From: Ovoidimarina sp038744785
GTDB taxonomy: Bacteria > Pseudomonadota > Alphaproteobacteria > Rhodobacterales > Rhodobacteraceae
DNA: 64,000 nt
Direction of reading: 5' to 3'
Assembly (NCBI GenBank): GCA_038744785.1
Contig: JBCDLX010000023.1
Location: 17,986 to 81,985, forward strand
Shown here one piece after another: positions 8,970 through 15,882 of this stretch (position 1 is its first letter; each line of letters begins with the position of its first letter). Under the pieces are notes generated by a model. The model saw nothing but the letters and a program-made list of their open reading frames with translations. It was not told the origin of the DNA and did no database searches. The translations under genes and the position numbers were made by a program.

Positions 8970-9549
8970 GGGCGAACTCCCTCAGCGCAGCGGTCGCGAC
9001 AAGCCGCATCCCGTCCCGGCGGCGGCGCAGCAGCAGGTCGATCTCATCAGCGGAATCAAGGATGAACCGCGCCAGCCCACGCATCTGCGCGAGGCGCAAT
9101 TCGGACAACTCTGCGTTAGGTGCGGAGCCTTCCCCCTGCCCCGCCCGGCCGGCTTTCATCATCTGCTTGGCGATCTGCACCACGCCGTTGCCGATCTCAT
9201 GCAGGGAGGCCCGGTAACGCGCCATCTCAGCCGCCAGCTGAGCATCCGGAACGAAGGTTCCCCCCGCCGCCTGGATGAGCCGCCGGACCCCCTCCGTGCG
9301 GGTCTCGATCCCCGCCGCGGCCAGGACCTCATCCAGCGCCCCAAGCTCCTCAGGAGTCAGCTTCACCGTCACGGCGGCGGTCGCCACGGCCGCATCCTTC
9401 TGGCGTTCTTCGTCCGCCTTCAACGTGTACTGGATGGCCCGCGGCGTGACCCCGAACCGCTCCGCGAGCACCGAAGTCCCCACACCTTCTCCAGCCTCAC
9501 GGATAATCTCCGCTCGCTCCGTCCGTGTCAGTCTCTTGGTCCGGCTCAT
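8956..9549 (-). CDS. mobC: MobC-like relaxosome accessory protein with N-terminal HTH
   Basis: The product is 197 residues. Residues about 8-45 (TERAEIIREAGEGVGTSVLAERFGVTPRAIQ) form a helix-turn-helix. The middle shows the MobC pattern: KLTPEELGALDEVLAAAGIETRTEGVRRLI, then EIGNGVVQIAKQMMKAGR. MobC proteins bind oriT and help the relaxase open the nick region. It is the first gene of the minus-strand mobilisation operon, and its start lies 34 bases from the inverted repeat taken as oriT. Confidence 0.85.
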   Translation of the reverse strand: MSRTKRLTRTERAEIIREAGEGVGTSVLAERFGVTPRAIQYTLKADEERQKDAAVATAAVTVKLTPEELGALDEVLAAAGIETRTEGVRRLIQAAGGTFVPDAQLAAEMARYRASLHEIGNGVVQIAKQMMKAGRAGQGEGSAPNAELSELRLAQMRGLARFILDSADEIDLLLRRRRDGMRLVATAALREFAHAAE

Positions 9550-9567
9550 GCGAAGAAAGCCCCCCTA

Positions 9568-9666
9568 TTTCCTGCCACCTTCATTCAAGGTCGCCCCCCA
9601 TCATACGAAACTATATGTAACGGTCAATGCAATATTATTGTAGACTGCCCCCGGGCGACCTTGAAT
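9568..9666. other. oriT: Candidate oriT with 14-bp perfect inverted repeat
   Basis: ATTCAAGGTCGCCC at 9583-9596 is repeated in perfect inverted orientation at 9653-9666, enclosing a 56-base AT-rich stretch. It lies between mobC and the hairpin array, the usual site of oriT in MOBP systems. Next to the left arm, TTTCCTGC (9568-9575) resembles the TATCCTG-C nick sequence of MOBP relaxases such as those of RP4 and Ti plasmids, with two differences. Promoters of the mobilisation operon may lie in the same stretch. Nicking here is an inference. Confidence 0.6.
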
Positions 9667-9681
9667 TCCGCTTCGAGCCGA

Positions 9682-10098
9682 GCACCGCAGGTGCGAGGCC
9701 CGGCCCGAAGGGCCCAGCAACACCGACCATCTCCAACCGCACACCAACCGCCTTTTTTCATGCCCGCGCCCGAGGTTCAGGCCGAACACGCAAGTGTTCG
9801 GACGGAAGCGAGGGGCGGCGCATCTTCTCACCGACGGGGCTGACGGACAGGGTCAAGGGCGGCCAGATTTGGCTCGGCCCAAATCTCTGCCGGAAAAACC
9901 GGCGGGCGCAGCCCGACTGTTATTCCGGATGGCCCCCTTGAGGCTGGCCGGCAGACCTGTTCCAGGCGATCTCTCATATCCCCTGCCAGGACCGCGCACG
10001 GTCCTGACACCTTCCCGGGGACACCTGCCGAAGGCAGGGGTTCCCGGTCTTGGCGCAGCCTTCCCTGGAACAGGGAAAGGGCCGCCCGTGGGCGGCCC
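9682..10098. repeat. Array of nine perfect hairpins, several with GNA triloops
   Basis: This stretch has no convincing gene but contains at least nine perfect inverted repeats. They are 9682-9694 (loop GCA), 9702-9714 (GAA), 9782-9801 (GCAA), 9865-9886, 9889-9903, 9988-10007 (CGCA), 10024-10038 (GAA), 10061-10077 (GAA) and 10079-10098. Four have three-base GNA loops, which make unusually stable DNA mini-hairpins. The position next to oriT suggests single-stranded DNA signals used on entry (priming, single-strand promoters) or folded RNA leaders. This is inference. Confidence 0.6.
10079..10098 (-). terminator. Probable terminator of the 68-residue gene
   Basis: GGGCCGCCC and GGGCGGCCC form a perfect 9-bp stem with a two-base spacer, 15 bases past the stop of the minus-strand gene at 10114-10320. 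Read on the minus strand the stem is followed by TTTCCC, a short T-tract. Confidence 0.55.
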
Positions 10099-10113
10099 AT
10101 CCTTTAGGGAGGA

Positions 10114-10320
10114 TTACTCCTGCGGTTCCTTGGAGCTCGGCGGGAACATCACCAGCTCCTGGACCGCGACGGGGAAGTCGAGCTTGAGGCTGAAGAACTC
10201 CGAGCCGTCCCCGTTGCGGGTGTTGCGGAACATCGCGCCGACGCGCTGGAAGCGGGTGCGCTCCTGACCTTCGTTGTCGGTGAACTTGACGGGAACGGTG
10301 GCGACGTAGTGGTTGGTCAT
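10114..10320 (-). CDS. Small conserved plasmid protein, unknown function
   Basis: The product is 68 residues (MTNHYVATVPVKFTDNEGQE...). It looks like a compact beta-strand protein: VATVPVKFTD, FQRVGAMFRN, FFSLKLDFPVAVQELVMFPP. It has an AAAAAGGAGAG ribosome binding site upstream and a strong hairpin downstream. I believe similar small proteins recur on Rhodobacterales plasmids near transfer genes, and the fold may be related to DUF736-like proteins, but I cannot name a family. Confidence 0.65.
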   Translation of the reverse strand: MTNHYVATVPVKFTDNEGQERTRFQRVGAMFRNTRNGDGSEFFSLKLDFPVAVQELVMFPPSSKEPQE

Positions 10321-11173
10321 TTGGGTCTCTCCTTTTTGCGATGGGGATCACCCGGCACGGGGGACAAGGGAGGTCCGCAAACGCAAATGCGGAGGGTCCG
10401 CGCGCTTGCCGCGTGGAAACCGTATTTGTGTTTGCCGGAGCGAAGCGGAGGGGACGGACCGCCCGACCCCGTGCGATCCACATCTATGAGCAAAGAGGGG
10501 AGACCCAAATGTGCACCCCGCTCCTCAGCCGCCATCGGTCCTGTCGAGTTATGTGAGACGTGACAAGGTCCGCGCCGCTTTCATCCAACGTGCCGGTGCG
10601 GTGTTCCGGCCAGGCCCAATCGGAACGATCGCGATCGTCTGCCTCAAGCTCAGCGTCCCCGTCGCCGGTCTGGCGATCCGGGGCGGTGATACAGCCGCGG
10701 GTCTGGCAGCAGGGTTGTCCGCCCAGACGGGTCGCCGCCATCGGGCGGCGCGGTTGCTGCGCTGCGCCCGCCCCAGCGATCTACACCCGGACGGGCGGAT
10801 CGCGGGGTTTCTGGCGCGCATGAGGGCAACCCCGCCGGCTGGCTCCGTCAGGAGACCGCCGCCGGGGCATGCCACTCAGCGTGGCCAGAGGCCTCGTGTT
10901 CCGGGTGGAGGCCGGCACGGCCGGAACCTGCGAGCGTGGTGACGGCGGTGCAACCGCCGGCAGGGGCCCGTCTTGACCGGCGACCGATCACAACCGACCT
11001 TCATGTCATCTGAGTCTGACTGAGGAACCACAGACAGTTGAATAGCGCAGCAGTCCCGCCCGGCCCGGGCCGGGCGGGACTGCTCTCGTGGACAGTGTCG
11101 CAGTCGTCGAGTGCGTGGAAGGTTTCGAGAGAGGGATCACCGGGCAACGGGTCCGCCCGGTGAAAGGCTTTCT
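10321..11173. other. Long spacer without a supported gene, rich in inverted repeats
   Basis: About 850 bases carry only GC-driven reading frames. Noted structures are: a leader-like stretch at 10488-10511 that matches, in opposite orientation, the leader of the 68-residue gene (10318-10341); a perfect hairpin 10943-10959 with loop GCA; and the 36-bp palindrome at 11049-11084. A 143-residue plus-strand frame from GTG 10511 has an Arg/Pro-rich product and no family resemblance, so it is left out. Confidence 0.5.
11049..11084. repeat. 36-bp perfect palindrome
   Basis: The 18 bases 11049-11066 are exactly the reverse complement of 11067-11084, with no spacer, and the whole is almost pure GC. It lies 90 bases past the stop of the minus-strand zinc-ribbon gene. 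Without a T-tract it is a poor intrinsic terminator. It could be a cruciform or a protein-binding site. Confidence 0.8.
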
Positions 11174-11419
11174 TCAGGCGAAGAGAGACACGCTGAGGTT
11201 CCCGCAATGCGCACAGACCTCGCGCCAATGGAAGTTGACACTCCCGCCATCGATGGTCTCCCAATCGGTCCGCGACGCGTCTTTTCCGCAGGCGGTGCGG
11301 GGGACGACATGGCCGCCATTATCGTGATGGTCCTTCCCGGTGGCCGTTCCGGGCGGCGACGTGCCCGTGCGGTCGCAATGTCGGCAAAGGTCGTCCTCGG
11401 TCTTGTTCTCGTCGGTCAT
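11174..11419 (-). CDS. Small CxxC zinc-ribbon-like protein
   Basis: The product is 81 residues with two CxxC knuckles, CRHC near residue 12 and CAHC near residue 69, plus several histidines between them. This is compatible with one zinc ribbon or two half-sites. No family is recognised. The ATG at 11419 is preceded by GAAGATGAG, and the 460 bases upstream are copy A of the repeat that also precedes the DUF2493 gene, so both genes probably share a control signal. Confidence 0.7.
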   Translation of the reverse strand: MTDENKTEDDLCRHCDRTGTSPPGTATGKDHHDNGGHVVPRTACGKDASRTDWETIDGGSVNFHWREVCAHCGNLSVSLFA

Positions 11420-11433
11420 GATCTCATCTTCAG

Positions 11434-11892
11434 ATGTTCAGGGAACCACCACGTGAGTGTGGTGGCATGGCCGAATGCCTGGTTGCCGAAACTGTCCGGG
11501 TCAGGGACGGCGCAGCCGCCGGCGTGCCGGGCGCAAAAGTTTTCTGGGCGCATCGCTCACCGCAAGCATGGCATCGAACCCCGGACCGCCCTCTCCACCC
11601 ACGCCGCCCTCGCCGAAAAGTTTTGCGATCCTTGACGCGGGCGGATTCGGGGGCCATCCGGAGGATATGCTTCCGCACTCATGTGTGTGATTGACGGCAG
11701 GTTAGCCCGACACAAGCAGACAAAGGGCGCTGCCCGGACGCGGGAGGCGCATGGAGCGGCGGGATCGTTTTGCCCCGCAAAACAGACCGGAGCGCAATCC
11801 GGCGGAGCGGCCGGGGAGCGACCTGCTCGCGAGACGGGCAAACCGGATCCTCAGGTGCCACGCCGCGGTGAGGCCGAATGGCCGAATGCGCG
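11434..11892 (-). repeat. Repeat copy A: ~460-bp upstream region of the zinc-ribbon gene
   Basis: This stretch matches 12957-13419 in the same orientation over its whole length, with substitutions and small indels. The match begins just upstream of the ribosome binding site of the minus-strand gene in each case. Shared landmarks include the hairpin CCACCAC...GTGGTGG, two AAAAGTTTT boxes, a block ending in CACTCATGTGTGTG, and the stem GTTTTGC-CCC-GCAAAAC. It looks non-coding in both copies. Confidence 0.85.
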
Positions 11893-12012
11893 ATCGGCCT
11901 CAGGCCGATATCTCCACCGTGACTTGGCTTACTGTGCGGGGGAAGGCCGCCAGCTTATGGACAGGCCGATGGAAACGACGAAAGGGCCGCGCCGCGCGCG
12001 ACCCTCTCTCAT

Positions 12013-12942
12013 TCACTCGGCTGCCGTCTTCTTAGCCGGATCGGCGACCCGCATCACCGTCAGGCCTTTGGCTTCCGCCTTCTGCCCGAGGTTGAGCGCA
12101 ACCCCGTTGCCGCCGAATAGCACGACCCCGGTCGCGGCGAACTTGTCGTCCAGCATCTCGTCGTTACACTTGAAGGGGGCCGCCCGCCCATGCGCGGACC
12201 AGCGCGGATCGAAGCGCGCCTGCGCGACGCCACGCGCCCGAGCCCACCGGGCGGCGATCATCTCGGCCCCATGCTTGCCACCCTTGTGGCAGAGGAAGAT
12301 CTCCTGGTTGCGGTTCTGCTTGATCCGCTCGCGAACCTTGTCGAGTGTCGAGAAGATGACGTTGATATCAGTCCAGTCGGTCGCCCCCGAGACGATCAGA
12401 GGGACCCCCTCGACCTTCGACTTCGCGGCGGTTTCGCGATCATGTTGCTCCAACAGCTGCCGGGCCTCAAACACGGCCCCGGTCTCCTGAGCGCGAGCGC
12501 TGGCCCGCGATCCCGCTGCCGGGATGAAGGCGTGGCCGGTCTCGACCTCGTAGCATTCCGCCGCCGCCTCGCTCATCACCTCGATGGCCCCGACGATCTC
12601 GCGAACCTGCAGGAAGCGGGCCTGCGCCTCTTCGAGCGCAGTCTCGGCGATCTCCGATCCATCATGGGATTTTGCCAGGGCGCCGATCTTGTCTGCGGTG
12701 CGGTCGAGCTCCTTGCCGAGAGCGATCTTGCGGCGCTGCAGGATCGTGGCGAGCCCGTGCGCCAGAGGTTCGATCTCGGCTTCGAGACCGGTGCCGCGCA
12801 GCTGGCCGAGCAGGGCCTCGAAACTCTCGCGGACGATGCTGTCGGTCAGGATATGATCGTCGGGGATCGGCAGCTCCGCGCCCTTCTCCGTGAGGCCGAA
12901 AAGTTCGATGGTATCGTAGGCGTTCGTGTTCTCGTAGGTCAT
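12013..12942 (-). CDS. DUF2493 (YspA/SLOG-fold) plasmid protein
   Basis: The product is 309 residues from the ATG at 12942, which has GGAG eight bases upstream; a much longer open frame upstream is non-coding repeat. The N-terminal half is mostly helical. The C-terminal ~130 residues are a DUF2493 domain: PLIVSGATDWTD, then IFLCHKGGKHGAEMIAARWARARGV and DPRWSAHGRAAPFKCNDEML. DUF2493 belongs to the SLOG superfamily of Rossmann-like folds that bind nucleotide-type ligands, so ligand sensing is possible. It is common on alphaproteobacterial conjugative plasmids near transfer genes. Its upstream region is repeat copy B. Confidence 0.85.
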   Translation of the reverse strand: MTYENTNAYDTIELFGLTEKGAELPIPDDHILTDSIVRESFEALLGQLRGTGLEAEIEPLAHGLATILQRRKIALGKELDRTADKIGALAKSHDGSEIAETALEEAQARFLQVREIVGAIEVMSEAAAECYEVETGHAFIPAAGSRASARAQETGAVFEARQLLEQHDRETAAKSKVEGVPLIVSGATDWTDINVIFSTLDKVRERIKQNRNQEIFLCHKGGKHGAEMIAARWARARGVAQARFDPRWSAHGRAAPFKCNDEMLDDKFAATGVVLFGGNGVALNLGQKAEAKGLTVMRVADPAKKTAAE

Positions 12943-12956
12943 GTTGGTGTCTCCAA

Positions 12957-13419
12957 ATGTTCGGGGAACCACCACGTGAGTGTGGTGGCATGGCCGTACG
13001 TCTGGTTCACCGAATCGGTCCGGGTCAGGGACGGCGAAGCCGCCGGCGTGCCGGGCGCAAAAGTTTTCCGCGCGCAGCGCCCACCACGGGCGCGTCATCG
13101 AAAACTGGACCGCCCTTTCGACCCACGCCGCCCTCGACGAAAAGTTTTGTGATCCTTGACGCGGGCTGATTTGGGGGCCATCCGGAGGATATGCTTCCGC
13201 ACTCATGTGTGTGTGTTTTGACGGTAGGTTTGCCCGACGCGAGCAGGCAAAGGGCGCGACCGGACGCGGGGGACGGATGGAGCGGCGGGATCGTTTTGCC
13301 CCGCAAAACAGACCGGAGCGTAATCCGGCGCAGCGGCCGGGGAGCGGCTTGCTCGCGAGACGGGTAAACCGGGATGCCGGGCGCTGCACCGCGGTGAGGC
13401 CGCATGGCCGAATGCGCGA
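12957..13419 (-). repeat. Repeat copy B: ~460-bp upstream region of the DUF2493 gene
   Basis: This is the second copy of the sequence at 11434-11892, in the same orientation and 1523 bases apart. Conservation is highest in blocks (the AAAAGTTTT boxes, the stretch GGGGGCCATCCGGAGGATAT, the GTTTTGC/GCAAAAC stem) and lower between them. That is the pattern of a conserved structured or protein-bound signal rather than a recent copy. Confidence 0.85.
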
Positions 13420-13524
13420 CGGACCGCAGGGCCGTTCTCGCCTGCGACACGCGCAGCCGAGCAGGGGAGGCCGCAAGGCTTAGGAACACCTGTGGCGGAC
13501 ATCAGGGATCAGCCACTTGGTTTG

Positions 13525-14322
13525 CTATTCCGCCTGCATGTCCCCGAAGTCCGCGTCGAGCAGATCGATCGTAGGATCGGCCAGGGTGACGAAGCCGCCG
13601 TCGACCGCGCCTCGTTCGATCGACAGGATCGCCTCGGCATAGGGAATCTCGGTGACGGTGACGCCGAGCGCCTCCAGTGGGCCGACGACGAGGCCGCGCC
13701 CCGGTTCCACGAACCTCGGAATCCGTAGCTTGAGGCCCTGCAACACGTCAACGCCCTCAAACTCCGGCTCAAAGACCGTGTCGGCTGCGAACACATTCCG
13801 GCCCTTGTCCGGGTCGTAGAGCAGGATCAAGGGGGTGATGGATTGCTGAACCCTGGCCCAGTCGATCCGACGCAACAACACCCGGTAGGCATCGCTGCGT
13901 ACCTGTCGATTCGGGTTCTGGATGAAGACTGTGTAGTACCTGTCCGGGAACACCACCGAGACGGAACTGTGCCTCGTGACCTCCAAATCGTTTGCGGCGG
14001 TGGCCGTGGCAGATACCGAATACGTCCCGGGGACCAGGAACCTGCACATGAGTTGCGCCGCCACGGCATCACATTGCGCGACATGCGAGCGGCCCACCGG
14101 TTGCCCCGCGACACGCCATGTCAGTGTCGTCACATCCGGATCCGCAGTCGCGTTGAATTCGGTGTCGAGCCCAACCTGCGCCGCGACGCTTGCGGGGGTG
14201 ATCTCGAGGAACGGCGGCTCCGCAGGGGCGGCCGCCCGCCCCAGGGCCCACCCGCCGATCCCCACGATCGCGGCCACCGTCACGCCGACCAGAATCTGCC
14301 CGCCAAGACTCTCTGAAGACAT
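13525..14322 (-). CDS. Membrane-anchored protein with an Ig/PKD-like region, unknown function
   Basis: The product is 265 residues. Residues about 8-30 form a single membrane anchor (ILVGVTVAAIVGIGGWALG), so the rest should face the periplasm. Residues about 38-125 read as an Ig/PKD-like domain (ITPASVAAQVGLDTEFNATA ... PGTYSVSATATAAN) with two cysteines that could form a disulfide. The C-terminal ~140 residues match nothing I know. It starts four bases after the broken nuclease gene, so the two share a transcript. Confidence 0.7.
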   Translation of the reverse strand: MSSESLGGQILVGVTVAAIVGIGGWALGRAAAPAEPPFLEITPASVAAQVGLDTEFNATADPDVTTLTWRVAGQPVGRSHVAQCDAVAAQLMCRFLVPGTYSVSATATAANDLEVTRHSSVSVVFPDRYYTVFIQNPNRQVRSDAYRVLLRRIDWARVQQSITPLILLYDPDKGRNVFAADTVFEPEFEGVDVLQGLKLRIPRFVEPGRGLVVGPLEALGVTVTEIPYAEAILSIERGAVDGGFVTLADPTIDLLDADFGDMQAE

Positions 14323-14326
14323 CGGC

Positions 14327-15371
14327 CTACTCCGAGACGGTCATCACGATCGGACAATGATCGCTCGGATAGGCTTCCGCAAAGGTCAGGACCTTTCCGT
14401 CGGCGAAAGGCTGTAGGCTCCCGTCGCATCGGGTAAGCGCGGCGCCGGGATCGCGGAACACATAGTCGCCCGTCAGCTCGATCTGATCCGCCGTCAGCGT
14501 CACACCTTTCGCGAGGTTCTCCACGACGAAGAAGTCGATCTCGGCGCTGCTGCGGGGCGTGTAGAGCCATGGGCGCAGCCCCTCGGCCTCGAACTGCGGG
14601 TTGTTCGCCATGGCCTCCTCGCCCAATCGAGCGAAATCGAACGCGAAGGAGGACCAGCACGCGCGTGTCTCGGCACCCGGCAGGATGTGCCCCTGCGGCA
14701 CGTTCGGGAAGAACTCCGCCCGGATGTTGTCCGCCCCCTCCAGAAGTTGCCGGTTGAAATCCCCCGCCAGGATGATCGTCGTCCTGGGCGTCCATCCAGG
14801 CGCGCAGGCGACGCACCTGCTCGCGCTGCGTCGCACAGTCGTCCTCCGTGCCAGGTTCGACGGAATTGTTCTTGCAGGTTGCCTTCAGGTGGATCGACGG
14901 GACCAGGTAGCGTCGCCCGTCGACCGACAGATCGACGCCTACGCCGCCGCGCACCGGGCGTGCGGGCGCGCCGCATTCGTTCTGATGCGGCACGGCGAGC
15001 TCATCGATCTGGAAATAACCGTGCTCGAACGTGTCCCTGATCGCGATCGCGTTGTATATGTCGTCGGCATCCGCCGCGCATTTCTGTGCGTTCTCATAGC
15101 AGCGGGTCTCGAACCGGAAGCTGTACCCGTCGGGGAGGACCGCTTCCAGCGCCGCGACGCTGCCAATCTCCTGGAACGCGATCACGTCCGCGTCGATGGA
15201 CGAAATGATCTCCCGGATTCGGGTGTAGTCATCCGCGTCGCGGTCGAACCCGCGCAGTTCCGAGCCCGGAGCGCCAAGGTTCGCGATGTTCCAACTGGCC
15301 ACCGTGAAGGGTTCCGCGAAACAGACGGTCGGCGCGAGCAAACAGGGAAAGACGAAATGAAAGCCCCGCAT
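14327..15371 (-). pseudogene. Secreted endonuclease/exonuclease/phosphatase-family nuclease, frameshifted
   Basis: The gene begins with a signal peptide (MRGFHFVFPCLLAPTVCFA) and the EEP signatures VASWNIANLG and VIAFQEIGS. The reading frame then changes near 14778-14786. After the shift the other frame supplies IILAGDFNRQLL, EIDFFVV and the final SDHCPIVM, the remaining catalytic motifs of the DNase I-like fold. One extra base (or two missing) in the GACGAC run restores a single ~347-residue protein. Either the gene is recently dead or the base is a sequencing error. A working copy would be a periplasmic or secreted DNase. Confidence 0.85.
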
Positions 15372-15485
15372 TTAAAACCCTCTTCTCGGAATTGAAATCA
15401 TCGAAAAATCGTTGGTCTTGAGATCAGGATACGACAGTATTGATGATTTCGCGACCCGAGATCCTGTGAGGGCTTCAGAGCGGAC

Positions 15486-15605
15486 AAAAAAGAAAGACGC
15501 CATCCCGGGAGGTGGGATGGCGTCTGATCTCTTCTGCCCGCGCCACGGGAGGAGGTGTGGCGCAAACCTGAGGCCGGTCTCCAGGGAGGAGGAGAGGAGA
15601 GCGAT
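15486..15605 (-). ncRNA. Cuckoo/CcsR-like small RNA with CCUCCUCCC loops
   Basis: Read on the minus strand there are three consecutive stem-loops that expose C-rich anti-Shine-Dalgarno loops. The first has TCTCC/GGAGA arms around CCTCCTCCC (about 15579-15600). The second is a 7-bp stem, 15540-15546 with 15557-15563, with loop ACCTCCTCCC. The third is a 12-bp stem, 15495-15506 with 15514-15525, with loop ACCTCCC, followed by a T-rich tail: an intrinsic terminator. Tandem hairpins with CCUCCUCCC loops define the CcsR ('cuckoo') stress-induced RNAs of Rhodobacter. The DUF1127 gene that accompanies them there is not seen here. The promoter is not identified. Confidence 0.75.
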
Positions 15606-15882
15606 CTCAAAAGTAGGCTAGCCCGAAATGCTGCGGCGCAACAACGGCAAATGCTGCAATGCAGCTATGCACTTCATGCAATGCTAAACTACGCGACCCT
15701 TCGTATACTATTGTCGAGCGACAAATATGGGTGACCCGTCAATATTCGATATGTGCCCACAAGCGTTTGTCTAAGTACTTGCGAACGCGGAACCACTGAA
15801 TACGCGACGCCTGTTCATCCGGCATTTGCCCGGAAAGGCCGACAGAAATAGGCTTTTGCAAGTTCAAAGGAGAGAGTCTCAG

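Noticed and set aside
8178..9843. Plus-strand frames opposite the relaxase and mobC genes
   Set aside because: These are shadows of the relaxase/MobC coding strand. Composition is His/Arg/Pro-rich without domains.
9682..10098. CRISPR array
   Set aside because: The hairpins differ in sequence and spacing, there is no repeated unit with spacers, and no cas gene is in the window.
10511..10942. 143-residue plus-strand frame after the duplicated leader
   Set aside because: The product is Arg/Pro/Gly-rich, has no family resemblance, starts at GTG and follows from the high GC of the stretch. The region is better explained as structured non-coding DNA.
11049..11084. Palindrome as an intrinsic terminator of the zinc-ribbon gene
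   Set aside because: No T-tract follows on the minus strand and it is 90 bases past the stop, so a terminator call is not supported.
12943..13476. N-terminal extension of the DUF2493 frame to 487 residues
   Set aside because: The extension runs through the repeated non-coding region; a good ribosome binding site precedes ATG 12942, and the extension has no domain character.
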